This document shows positions 45,340-63,886 of a stretch of DNA of 64,000 nucleotides, one piece after another. This DNA is from Amoebidium appalachense. Its lineage: Eukaryota; Ichthyosporea. The notes beneath the pieces were generated by a model. The model had not been told where the DNA came from and did not search any database. It saw only the letters and a program-made list of their open reading frames with translations. Each line of letters starts with the position of its first letter. Positions within the stretch are counted from its first letter, which is position 1. The position numbers were made by a program, and so were the translations under genes. The DNA is taken from contig CAVNZM010000016.1 in NCBI GenBank assembly GCA_963693365.1, forward strand, positions 3,968,001-4,032,000, read 5' to 3'.

Positions 45340-46603
45340 TCACGGGATCATGGCCACCATACGCTGGGGGTCGCTGCGCTCAGCCAAAAGGCGCTCAAGG
45401 CGCTCCCCCCTTTCACGCTCCGCCTGCAGTTGAGCCAAAAGGTCCTGTTGGTGGTCGCGCACTGCTTGGTCTCGGTCGTGTTGGAGGTTGCGCATTTCGT
45501 GCCGAAGGGACGCCAGCTCATTGTCTTCAGGTGCGGGCAGGGCAGGAAGTGTGCGGTGGGGTGCACGAGGGGGGTAGGGGTTCGGGTTTTCGCGGGTTGT
45601 CGTGTGGCGCACAACCGGCCAACGTTTGGGGTCGTGGTCGGGGTGTCCCGGACACCCAGCATAGTTGCGGCTGTGCTGAGTGTGGCACCACTCGCAGTCG
45701 TAGTGGTTGGCGTCAACGTGCATTTCGGCCCTCTTAGTCTGGCCGCGCCCGAGACAGATGCTGCAAGGGGGGCGACCTCCAGGCGCTCGGGTAGGGTGGG
45801 CCTGGATGGGGGGGGAAAGGAGAGGGGTTTGGACGTTGAAATTGGGGGGGGGGGTAGGCGGGGTACAGGGGGAAGTGAGGGTAGGTCTGGTAGGGGAAGG
45901 GGGGCATGCTGTTGGGGTCCGGTTCGGGGGGAAGGGGATGGTAGGGGTTGGTTTGAGGGGGGTGGTAGGTCGGGTTGGTGGGAGGAGGGTAGTGGGGGGT
46001 GGGTGGTAGGATTGGAGGTTGGGTTAGTGTTGACGTTAAACAGTGCCGGGGCGGCGCCGGTGGGACGGGCGAACGCATTGCCCACGCCCGGGAGGTGTGC
46101 GGTCAGCTCCGGGTTGAGAAGCATCGAACGTGCTTGCGCCCCGGGCCGTGTCTGCCACAGCAGGGCAAAGTTGGCGCAGTCGGTGCCGGCTTCGCTGAAC
46201 AGCCGGCGCCCGTGTTTGAGCTTTTTGCCGTCGTTCATGTTGACGTCCACCGCGTGGGCTGCCAGCTCGAACGCCTGTGTCCATGTCTGGGGTTGTCGAT
46301 CGTGGGGTCGTACTTGAAGCCCTTAAAGGCCGACTTATACTGTTTTTGACGGATAAGGTCGTGGAAAACGTCGAGGAAGTCTTGTTTCAAAAGGGCCAGT
46401 TGTTGTTGTAGTGTCCCTGCAGCAAGCGTGGTTGAATGGTGCTGTGGAACAATGGGGTGGCGGTGGTGCCTAGACACTGTGGGAGCGGCATTCTGGCTCG
46501 TTTCGTACTTCGGGAGTGCTACGGGTGGGGCCTGTGCTAGCTGCATAGCCCGCAGCGTTGTTGACAGCTCGGTGATACCAATAGCTTGAGGTGCAGCTGC
46601 CAT
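45340..46603 (-). pseudogene. Retrotransposon gag-like region, frameshifted
   Basis: Starts at ATG 46603 (MAAAPQAIGITELSTTL). The frame breaks at a short C-run near 46289-46292 and resumes one frame over (WTQAFELAAHAVDVNMNDGK). It continues through a Pro-rich stretch, and a second shift in C-rich DNA before 45780 leads to a Cys/His zinc-binding region (CSICLGRG...CEWCHTQHSRNYAGC) at about 45640-45770. The C-terminus is a Gln/Arg/Glu-rich coiled coil (LLAQLQAERERGERLERLL) ending at 45340. Whether the shifts are decay or homopolymer errors is open. Confidence 0.65.
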
Positions 46604-46910
46604 GTTGACGACAAATTTTCGTAGGTCGGGGGGAATCCGTTGTGTATCCGATGGTTATCCTAGCAATCCGATGTGGTCTATGTAAACTATGAAGTATATC
46701 TCTATTTTGGGCTATCTTTTGATTGCTTCGTCGTGTGTGGGTAGACGTGAGGCCTTGGTCACGCGGTCAAGTTGATATGTGGAATGTGGTGTTGTAGCGG
46801 GCCATCCAGTTTGAATCCGCGTGAATCTGTGTGTTTGATGGTCTCACCGTGCGGGCTCCCTGCAAAAAACGTGGGAAGCGTACTGGGCACCACAGAGGGA
46901 GACCTTCCTA

Positions 46911-46921
46911 CCCTGCTACCA
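46911..46921 (-). other. Primer-binding site, initiator tRNA-Met-like
   Basis: TGGTAGCAGGG on the minus strand directly adjoins the 5' LTR. TGGTAGCAG complements the 3' end of eukaryotic initiator tRNA-Met (CTGCTACCA). Confidence 0.7.
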
Positions 46922-47122
46922 TGTAACAACGTAATGAACGGGATGGCCTCGACACCGGGGACACGAGTTTGGTTTGTGTTTGTGTGAAGGAAAAAACTGA
47001 AGAGCTCCTGGCTCCGGCCCCCCCTTTTATACTGCCGTCTTTATTGTGACGGGGGGGCTCTACGTTTCGTGGGGGTTCTTCACATATAGAGTTGCTAGGG
47101 GTGGTCGGTATTCTATGTCACA
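46922..47122 (-). repeat. 5' LTR (201 bp)
   Basis: Same 201-bp sequence as the other LTR, with TG...CA ends. In element orientation it is followed directly by the primer-binding site. Confidence 0.92.
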
Positions 47123-47126
47123 TTAC
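47123..47126. repeat. Target site duplication, right (TTAC)
   Basis: Matches 41512-41515; a 4-bp duplication fits a Ty3/Gypsy-type integrase. Confidence 0.8.
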
Positions 47127-47509
47127 ATGATTTTGGCAAGCGACTTTGAATTACGGGTGCTATAAGCCCATGACGGTTTCATCCCAGCTACTACGAAAGG
47201 TAGCCCTACGTAACTACGTGACAAAAATGCCTGGAATCTATTTGTCGAGCATGTCATCATGTCCTCCAAAAAAAGGAGCCGGGCGTTGTTTGGAACGGCC
47301 CGTTCCAAAGGACATCCTTGGATAATGCGCATGCACCCCTGATTATTAGTAGTAGTAATAAGGTATTATTATGACTAGTAGTAGTAATAAAGTATTATTA
47401 TGACTAATAGTTGTGATCTGTTACTATAATTTGCAATGGAGCTCATGAACACAACCACGCCACTCGCACGGACACCTCATTTGAGGTGCTTGCACCTGTC
47501 GCAGGCAAC
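47127..47509. promoter_or_regulatory. Upstream region of F-box copy 2
   Basis: Unique DNA between the LTR and the ATG, with a short tandem repeat TAGTAGTAATAA(A/G)GTATTATTATGACTA (about 47348-47408). The last 30 bp (TTTGAGGTGCTTGCACCTGTCG) match the region just before the ATG of copy 1. Confidence 0.4.
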
Positions 47510-49069
47510 ATGGAGGAAAACGAAACACCCCTACTGACTGACCTGCCTCTTGACACGTTGAATCACGTCGTTTCCTTTCTATCCAACAAAGACCGCCTCA
47601 ACCTTTCGCTGACATGTCGCACCCTTTGCCTCGCCTCACGCTCATGTTCGGAAAGGCCGATCACCTTGTACGCCTGTTTTAATCTGCACACACCAACGCG
47701 CCTGCTTGAATTATTTGCACCTCAACAAGACTTTGACCCATCTAGCATCAGCAAACACACCCATGGCGGAGATTTGGCGGAAATTTTCCGACGCAGCGTC
47801 CCCTCAGAGAACGTCATTTCGTCCCTCAACCCATTCGTCTCCGCCATCTCACTCAAGATTTCAATGGAAGGGCATTATCGTGGATCAGAACCCATTGAAG
47901 AGCACGTAGACGACCCAAACCACCTCGACGGTGCACGTAAACAGGCGACGTTGCTGCTATCCGAGATGCTTTTATGTTTCAGAAAGTTCACACACATAAA
48001 ACATATCGAGATTGACGCCGGGGAATTAGAGTGGGTGGAAAGTAGCGTTGCAGAGAAGGCTTTCCATCATCTTCTTTTTTCAGAGGTCCCGGCACCGCTT
48101 CCGAATAGCGTGCCTTCGGTTTGGTTTGGGGCGGCGCTAGACTACCATTCTGCAGAAGCAATGAATGCGTTTCTGGAAACATGGCCTGCGCTTCGCTCGC
48201 TTACACTTGCAGGCGATGTTTGGAATCGTCAAATCCAACCCATTTGGCCCAGGGCGTTCACGGTTCCGAACAACGCAGCTTACGGAGCTAGTCATCAACC
48301 CAACCTTTCGTCTTCTGGACACAGACACGCTCGCCCAGCTGGTCAATCTGCGCCGCCTGGTGGTGGGTGTAGACAGAGATGCGCTATGCTTGGCGGGCCT
48401 GCGTGCTACCACAAAACTCGAAGTGCTGCACGTTTTCGCAGACCAGGCGGTGGACGGTGGTCTTACGGTAGTCTCACTGGATCCACTGGCATGCTGCCCC
48501 TGCATTCGAGAGCTCCAGATTTCAACCCCGAACTTTCCAGATGATGAAGTAAACGTTCTTTTGCGTAACGATTGCCCGGTGGAGGCAATAAAGCGTATGA
48601 AATCTCTCACCATACAAGGCATTGTAGTCGAGGACCTTAGTTTCCTCTCTCATTGCACCTCAGTTACGTCGCTAGAGTTCAATGGTAGTTGCCTATATCC
48701 CTACTATGTGCCGGTTCTACAAAGCACGAAGCTGAAACGTTTCACGTGTCGAACGAGTCCGGAATTTGAAGACGGTCGTTTCGCACCAAACTTCCTACAG
48801 CACAGCACGGAGCTGGAGTGCATCCAGCTTACATCTGTCTATGTGGATGGGCTTGGTGGCATTGCGGCGGCAGGCACAGAACAGGCACCTTGGGCACCAC
48901 GTCTGCGGTACGTTTTTACTTCTGCCCACTGGGATCTCTGCTGTCGGCTTGTAGGACTTGCTGTATGTTTGTATGAGCTTTCATAAGACAGACATTGAAA
49001 GCAGCACCAATGGTAATTATTCTTTTGTGGGGGCAAACGAATGGGTGGGGTGGAGGGGTGGAGGGGGAG

Positions 49070-49116
<47 letters not shown>

Positions 49117-49703
49117 TCATTGCCACCCGCGGACGAAAAGGAAATGATATGGTAAGCCGGTTTGCTAGATTCAAACAGTTGCACGGCCCTCACGCTGTCG
49201 CTTGGTGCAGGGAGGTGTGTCTTCGATCTTGTGAAATTGGCAACATCGCGGCTCTTCGTCACTGCACGACGCTCACTTCATTCACCCTAGAAAATGATGA
49301 CGTCTGGGGGGATATCAATCTGGACGTCCTGCCCCTTGCCACGTGCACGAACATCCGCGAGATGAAAATACAGCAACATGAACACATCCTGCCCGTGTTC
49401 TCCGCGTGGCCGCATCTGCAGGTATTGGTGATGCAAACAAGTTCCATCGTCGATATGGGTTCCATAGCAGAGCGCAGCGAACTCACACCGCTCATCTTGT
49501 CAACCCCGTACTGTCATGATTTTACCCCGCTAGCGTTTCACCCTCGCTTAACTCTAGTGGACACCACGCACATTATGAGGGCACCGGAGGCTGGTGAGTG
49601 TGTGTGCCGGCTGCACCCGGTGGCGCTGTGTCCGAAACTGAAACGATACGGCAAATACGGACCGACTGCTGAAGAGGAGATGCTTGATCGATGGGCGTGG
49701 CAG
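47510..49703 (+). pseudogene. F-box/LRR protein gene, copy 2, frameshifted and lacking the last exon
   Basis: Paralogue of the gene at 33473, beginning at ATG 47510. Exon 1 is 47510-48907 and exon 2 is 49211-49703, the latter the same 493 nt as in copy 1. Near 48263-48280 an extra base relative to copy 1 (after TTCACGGTT) shifts the frame. The N-terminal frame then terminates near 48544, and the conserved LRR part continues in another frame (TQLTELVI, LLDTDTLAQLVNLRRLVVGV). No counterpart of the third exon was found downstream; after the donor at 49704 the DNA is C-rich. Copy 2 is therefore likely a pseudogene, or a truncated F-box protein if expressed. A one-base assembly error would restore exon 1 but not the missing tail. 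Confidence 0.8.
49025..49115. repeat. ~47-bp G-run in F-box copy 2 intron
   Basis: GTGGG-rich DNA then an unbroken G-run at about 49069-49115. Confidence 0.95.
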
Positions 49704-50858
49704 GTAATATACATTTACAAAACCCCTCCTACCCCCCTCCCCCCCTTCCCTCCCCCTTCTCCTCCTTTCCCCTTCCCCTCCTCTCCCCCTTCGGCCCTAC
49801 TCCCCTGCCCCCACCCCGACCCCTCCCCTTCCCTCTCTCCCCCTCCCCCCCGCCCTTCCGCCCCGTATGCCTCCCCCATCCCCTCCCCCCTCCCCCCCCC
49901 CCCCCCCCCCCCCCCCCCTCCAGGTACGCCCCTCCCCCTCCCCCTCCCCTCTCCCTGATCTCCTCCCTCCCCCTCCCCCCCCCCCCCCCCCCCCTCCCCC
50001 CTTCTGCAACCCCGGCCCCCTTGCCTGTGGCATGTTTGCCGTGTTTATTTTCCTTCTTTACTGGGGGCTACTTTGAGCACCTGCATAAGTTGACATCTTC
50101 TGCCCTTGTGTAGGCATTCATGATGATTTGACACGTTTCACATGCCCCCGGCCCCCCCCGGCCCCCCCGCCTCCCCCCCCCCCCCCCCCCCCTCTCTCCT
50201 CTCTCTCTCACTCCCCTTCCCCCCCTCCCCCCCCCCCCCCCCCCCTCTCCTCTCTCTCCATATCTTTCTCTATCTCTTTCCCTTCTCTTTCTGTCTCTGT
50301 GTGGTGTTTGTATGTGTGTGCTTGCGTTTGTGCGCGCGCGTGCGTGCCCATGTGTGTATATGTCCCCGTGTTCATGACAAGGGTGTGGGTGTTCCTGTGT
50401 AGGAAAGTGTCAATAAAAGGGTCTGGACTATTGGTGAGTTGATGTCCGGGGACAGAGGGGAGAGGGAGGGGGGGGGGGGGGGGAGGGTTGGGGGGTTGGG
50501 GGGGGAGGAGGGGGGGAGGGAGGGGGGGGGGGGGGCAGGTATGATTGTGGGACGGGAAGAGTTTTGTGTGTCTGTGTCAGTGTGTAAGGGGGCAGATGAG
50601 GTAGTGTGGTAGTGAAGGGGCGAGGGGGGGGGGGGGGGGGGGGGGGGAGGGAGGATTTGGTTGGGTGTTTTCTTTTTTTCTTTTTTTGTTTTTTTGTTTG
50701 TTTGTTTTGGGGGGAAGGGGGGGGGGGACAAAAGTAGTATATGGATTGAATGACAAACACAACTCACTGTGTGCACAGTGAGGGATGCTGGGGGTAGAGG
50801 AAGGGCCATCTCATGACACGAGTCACATTCCCACCTTAATGCTTGGTACGTCATCCCA
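49704..50858. other. Intergenic C-rich, CT-rich and G-run DNA downstream of F-box copy 2
   Basis: CCCT-rich DNA to 50010 with C-runs (49892-49918, 49977-49994), further C-runs and CT tracts (50172-50290), G-runs (50470-50540, 50625-50647). The block 50752-50860 resembles 38668-38780. A possible terminal exon after TTGTGTAG at 50113 would add only AFMMI before a stop; this is weak. Confidence 0.5.
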
Positions 50859-51205
50859 AGGAATTGTCACAGACTTTCAGGGCTCACATGGTCCTTACAG
50901 GTTTGCCGATGACCAATCAGTTTTGGAATCCGAATTGCCTAATTGAAGGCGCTCCAATTAAAAACTTGCAATGAAGAGCGCGGCAAACACATTTGATTGG
51001 AGCGCTTTCAATTCATCCAATCATTCGAGACTCCGGCAAATCGATTCGCATGTCCAATAAGCTTTTAAATCTGACTTCCAAATTGAAGGCGCTCGAATCA
51101 AACGGCTTTAAATGAACCAATGAGATTAACAGTCAAAAATGTGTTTGCCCCACTCTACCAATGGCACGTAAAGTGGCTCATGGCAAAGTCTGTGACTATT
51201 CCTTG
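50859..51205. mobile_element. MITE-like element with ~20-bp terminal inverted repeats
   Basis: AAGGAATTGTCACAGACTTT at 50859-50878 is inverted at 51186-51205 (AAAGTCTGTGACTATTCCTT). A second inverted pair lies inside (TTGAAGGCGCTCCAAT and ATTGGAGCGCTTTCAA near 50942 and 50996), as do several CCAAT words. No coding potential. Confidence 0.6.
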
Positions 51206-52813
<1,608 letters not shown>

Positions 52814-52930
52814 CTGAGGATGGGCTCTGCTTATTATGCATACTCTTTATGTATGGCTTGCATTCTGCATCGTGTTATCCGTTTGTTCTTGTGTACTTCG
52901 TACTTTTTGACGCATTCAAAACCCCCCCCC
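52814..52930 (+). repeat. C-run-tailed dispersed element
   Basis: GAGGATGGGCTCTGCTTAT then GCATACTCTTTATGTATGG ... GACGCATTCAAAACCCCC; from GCATACTC to CATTC it is identical by eye to 27918-28005. Confidence 0.85.
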
Positions 52931-52977
52931 CCCCCTCTCTCCCTCCCTCCATCTCTCTTTCGCCCCCACCTCTCACA

Positions 52978-53062
52978 GGCTGGTCTGCCAGGACGCTGCT
53001 GGCCACCGGATGAGTCTGTTTAAAAGTGTGACACTGTGGATTGGAGGTGTTGTGCGGAGGCA
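52978..53062 (+). repeat. Duplicated exon-like module (copy 2)
   Basis: Follows CTCTCACAG; GCTGGTCTGCCAGGACGC and GAGTCTGTTTAAAAGTGTG parallel the copy at 40029. Small indels break the reading frame used in copy 1. Confidence 0.5.
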
Positions 53063-53089
53063 TGAATATGGAAAAGCGCTGTGCATATT

Positions 53090-53770
53090 TATGGTATGGA
53101 TGTAGAGATATACTGTAAATGCCTCTGAATATGGATGTAGAGAGATACGGTAAATGCCTCTGAATATGGATGTAGAGATATACGGTAAATGCCTCTGGAT
53201 ATGGATGTAGAGATATACGGTAAATGCCTCTGGATGTGGATGTAGAGATATGCGGTAAATGCCTCTGAATATGGGTGTAGAGATATACGGTAAATGCCTC
53301 TGGATATGGATGTAGAGATATACAGTAAATGCCTCTAAATATGGATGTAGAGATATACGGTAAATGCCTCTGGATATGGATGTAGAGATATAAGGTAAAT
53401 GCGTCTAAATATGGATGTAGAGATATACAGTAAATGCCTCTAAATATGGATGTAGAGATATACGGTGAATGCCTCTGAATATGGATGTAGAGATATACGG
53501 TAAATGCCTCTGAATGTGGATGTAGAGATATACGGTAAATGCCTCTAAATATGGATGTAGAGATATGTGGCAGATGCCCTTAATTATAAGTGTAGAGATA
53601 TATGGCAAATGTCGCAGTCGGTAATATGGATTTAAAAATATGAGGTGCCGGTAATGGATGTAGAGATGCAAGATAAATGCCCTTAAATATAGATGTAGGG
53701 ATATACGGTATATGCCGTTAAATATGGGATGTAGAGATATACCGCAAATGCTGCCGACGGTGATATGCAT
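53090..53770. repeat. 35-bp minisatellite, ~18 copies
   Basis: Unit of the form ATGGATGTAGAGATATACGG + TAAATGCCTCTGAAT. About 14 copies with few substitutions to 53570, then more degenerate copies with length changes to about 53770. Confidence 0.95.
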
Positions 53771-54347
53771 GTAGAGAGCTGCTGTACGTGCTAAATGCTG
53801 TAAATAAATGTAGAAATGTTTATGTCCCCGAGGGGACCCCTTAGGAGGAAGGAGAGCATATGGGGAGTGTTAAGGGGAAAGTCACCTGGGGGAGAGAGAG
53901 GGAGGGGACGGGGGGAGGGGGGGGGGGGGACTATTTATATCCACGCCTGTACTGTTTTGTGCTTTGCAGTCTCTGGCAGCACACATATCTGTGGCTTATT
54001 GTATTTCTTCGTCTTCAATTTCCAAGCCCCCCCCCTCCCCCCCCCCCCTCCCCCTCCCCCCTATGCATGACATATCAGTACAAAAGGCGGTGGTGAAAAA
54101 CTAGCACATATTTCGGAACGGTTTAGTTCGTCCTGTTCAGGTTGGACGATTGGCAGTTGATTAAGTAATTCCTTTTCATATTTTGCCTGCGTAGATACGA
54201 AGTGCTGGTGTAGTTTAGCAACATTGTAATAAAAGGGACGGGGACCTTTCGTAGAATCAAGTTTACACAGTTAAACTTTCCTTCAATGGGTATCGTATTT
54301 GAATAGCACCATGTGAAAGCCGGCTTTAAGTTAGCCTGTCCCCCTGT

Positions 54348-54434
<87 letters not shown>

Positions 54435-54548
54435 ACCCACCTGCAGTCTCCCCACACACACACACACACCACTACCAACCACCACCACCACCACCACACA
54501 CACCATGTGACCCACCACATGCACACATTCACACAAACACGCACCACA

Positions 54549-54583
<35 letters not shown>

Positions 54584-54798
54584 AAAACCCTAATTCGGAC
54601 AGATAATTACAGGCGAATCGCTGACAGTGTGGAAGGAAGTGTGTTTTAAAAAAACACATCACAGCAGTAGAAGAGGAAGAGGCAAGTGATAATTTCAGTT
54701 AGTCGTTCCGGCGACACCGTTCTGCACGTGGCGAATCCGGACTCTTGAAACACAAAACTACATCTCGTATTTCAAAGGATCGATATGCGAAGCTGTCA
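53771..54798. other. Intergenic DNA with large C-run and A-run
   Basis: Unique DNA with a G-run at 53922-53931 and C-rich tract 54027-54062, then C-runs totalling about 80 bases at 54350-54434, CA/CCA repeats to 54562 and a poly-A run at 54563-54587. No coding exon recognised. Confidence 0.6.
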
Positions 54799-55040
54799 TT
54801 TGAGGACAAAGGGTTCAAAACTAAATTTTCTCATATACCATATATGGTATATGAGACTATTGGTCCGTTATATCCCCACCAATCAAATTGAGCGCGGCCA
54901 TGAACCATGCATGTGCATAACGGCAGATCGTAATCCCCCATACTCCCTAACTCCCGATACTCAGTGGGGGCCGATAAGCCTACATATGAAATTTGATCAA
55001 TTACATAGTGAAATTTCAAAATGAACCCTTTGTCCTTAAA
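54799..55040. mobile_element. MITE with terminal inverted repeats and TCA target duplication
   Basis: The left end TTTGAGGACAAAGGGTTCA and right end TGAACCCTTTGTCCTTAAA are inverted copies with one mismatch. A TCA triplet flanks both sides (54796-54798 and 55041-55043). Length 242 bp, no coding capacity, with an internal perfect palindrome CATATACCATATATGGTATATG at about 54832-54853. Three-base target duplications occur in PIF/Harbinger-like families, but TIR search would be needed to assign it. Confidence 0.75.
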
Positions 55041-55043
55041 TCA

Positions 55044-55061
55044 CTGGAATGGTTTGGGGAC

Positions 55062-55096
<35 letters not shown>

Positions 55097-57424
55097 TGGG
55101 GGGGGGATTACTTTTTATTAACGACGTATATTAATCATGTCTTCCTATAGGTGTGCTATTTAGGATGCCTTGATATGAGTTCTGAGTGTGAGTTGTGATG
55201 AGGTGTCGGCACCAAGGCCAACAGTACTTTCACTAAACAAGATACGCATGTAAAAAACGACGAGCTTTTCTTTCCTTTTTTTTTTTTTGTGGATGCTTTA
55301 AATTTCCCGAAATAAAGATTATCTTATGACCCATTGGAGTATAACACTAGCTTGATCGATAGTGTGCTGGTTCTGTATTTATCATTTGTACCATAATAAA
55401 TTACTAAATAAATGATGGCAATGCCTGGGATCTGGGCTGTATCTACAGCTAAGCAGCTGGCTTGATTCGTGACTTTGCACCAATGAGGTAGAGTAGCCAC
55501 TGGAATAAAAAACGGTGTGTGGCCTGACAAATATATACAAGTGCAAATAGTCACAACTGTTATTGGTGCGTGCACAATGATGTACATGTGCAAGCGTTTT
55601 ACGTTGCTGCCTACCTAATCCCTTAGACCTACCCAGCATATGGAACATGGTATAGCATAATATGCGCATGCACCCATGTGCACTGTGCCACACAGTACCT
55701 GGTTTCGGGGAGGTCGATGATTGGTTCAAGCTCAAAAATGGTGGTGGGGCCGGGCTGGACATGACTTGTACAGAGACCAATATAATCATTTCCGAACCGT
55801 TGAAAAACCCCCATACCTGAGACTGGTCTCTCTTTGCCTCGAGTAAACAGCGTAAACCCAGATCCAATCAGTGAAACAGGTGCTCAAGGTAAAGCCTTTG
55901 TGTCTCGAGAATTTCTTCATGGCATTTTTTCTTTTCCATCTCCGCCTTCTTCTTCTTTTTCTTCTTTTTTCAGGAGAAATGAGCAATACTTCGGAACTGT
56001 GTACAAAGCATTATACAAAGGTTCTTTAACTAAAGGGGGTTACTAAAGGGGGTTGCGCAGCATAGCCAACTCCCATGTACATATGTGTACTCGTCACCTA
56101 CAACTACGCAGCCTTCAGGTTGTGCGACTGTGTGTAATTGTGTGTGTGTGTGGTGACGTGTGTGCACCTTTGTGGACGTGTGTGTGTGTAACCCCTTGTG
56201 TGTGGAGGGGGGCAGGGGCGGAAAGGGGGGGGGGGGGAGAGGGGGGGGTCAGTGAGTGTGTGGTGCACGCGTGTGTGTGGCTGCATACGCGTGCGAGTAA
56301 ATTTGTGTGTGTGTGTGTGACACGTGTGTGTGGTGGTGGTGGTGGTGGTTGTGGTGGTGGTGGTGGTGGGGGGGGGGGGGGGGGGCGGGGGATGCGTGTG
56401 TGCGTGGTGCATGTATGTGTGTGTGCATGTTGCGTGCGTGAGTGCGCGACGCCGTGCCACTTTGTGTGCAACGTGGTGTGTGTTGCCGTGTGTATCGTGC
56501 ACGTTAGCTTGATGTGTGATTGGGGGGGGGGGGGGGGGGGGGAGGGGGGGGGGGGGGAGGGGGGTGGTTGGGTTAACGCTAGTGCATACGTATACGTGTG
56601 TGCACGTGCATGCGCATGCGTGCTTGTGCTAGATTGCCAGATATAGAAACCCTACGTGAACATAAACGCTAATCAACCGTGTGTATTTAAGTACCTACCT
56701 ACAATACATTGAGCCTACGCACACACGCACGCACGGGGGGGGGGGGGGGGGGGGGGAGGGGGGTTGAAGCATCGTATTTATCTTGGTGGCCAATATAATA
56801 GCGAATTTATTCAAGCCTCAAAGGCTCATATGTTGCGAATGGGGTTCCAAAGCGTGGTGTTTACAATACCCTCTCAGAATTTTCGGCTAGATATACGTTT
56901 TTATATATCACAACCACATATCTTTATCCGATCTACATGGCATGCTCTTTGCCTAAAGATAATGTACCTCCCCACACATAATTCCTATATTTTGCATCCG
57001 GGATTGTGTTGGTTGTCATAGTGTGCACGCCTATGCATGCTTAAAATAGCTTCCCGTCATGTCAAGTGTTGCGTGTCTCTCCCAGAAAACCTGCCGCCAA
57101 ACATGAACAAACAAAAGAACAGCAAATGAAATACAACCACGTATAAACCATGCACACCATCAAATATACAACAAGCTGTAATACATGAGTGGCATATGAA
57201 ATATGCAATTTACTTCCCGTATGGTTTCCCTCGAACTAGCTACAATACATAGGTGGGATGAAAAACGAGAAACTTTGACACACAGACACAACACGGAAAC
57301 ATCCCCGTGTGTGCTATTCTGTTAACACAACAAAAACATATGCGCACGAAACCTGTCGCACTATTAGAGAACACTGGGCAAAACGCCGACCAAAAACATA
57401 AATGTTGAAATCGCAAATTTTCAA
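55044..57424. other. Intergenic region between the MITE and VPS10 3' end
   Basis: G-run at 55063-55095, then mostly unique DNA. GT- and GTG-rich DNA at 56120-56420 with G-runs (56369-56385, 56521-56563), a G-run at 56737-56760, then AT-rich unique DNA to the VPS10 stop codon. A run of open minus-strand frame at 55380-55870 has no recognisable domain. Nothing else could be assigned. Confidence 0.5.
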
Positions 57425-63601
<6,177 letters not shown>

Positions 63602-63616
63602 CTGTGCACATGGGAG

Positions 63617-63676
<60 letters not shown>

Positions 63677-63848
63677 CGTGGCGCGGGCGTGAGTGAGCGA
63701 ATGAGTGAGTGTGAGTGTGTGGTGGTGTTTGGAAAGGGAGGGGGGGGGGTGGGGGCGGGGGTGGGGGAGAGGAGGACAAGCGACAATCTTAGAAATCATA
63801 GCGCAATTTCTTTCCAAACGTCCTTAGGCATTTGCTGTACTCACACTT

Positions 63849-63886
<38 letters not shown>

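Larger units (their letters stand above)
41516..47122 (-). mobile_element. LTR retrotransposon, Ty3/Gypsy-like, internally deleted
   Basis: Two direct repeats of 201 bp (41516-41716 and 46922-47122) that read as identical begin TGTAAC and end GTCACA. They are flanked by a TTAC duplication (41512-41515 and 47123-47126). Coding remnants read on the minus strand, so 46922-47122 is the 5' LTR. A primer-binding site adjoins it, then gag, a protease-like remnant and an integrase GPY/F-like tail. No reverse transcriptase, RNase H or integrase core could be recognised. The internal region also holds G-runs, GT and AT microsatellites (42010-42450) and a copy of a dispersed element. It inserted about 390 bp upstream of F-box copy 2. 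Identical LTRs suggest recent insertion although the coding content is broken, so mobilisation in trans is likely. Confidence 0.88.

Noticed and set aside
50113-50140. Third exon of F-box copy 2
   Set aside because: Only five codons before a stop and no similarity to exon 3 of copy 1.
63776-63850. Preceding VPS10 exon
   Set aside because: Unique sequence after an acceptor-like ACAG, but its translation stops quickly and does not resemble the Vps10 propeller end.
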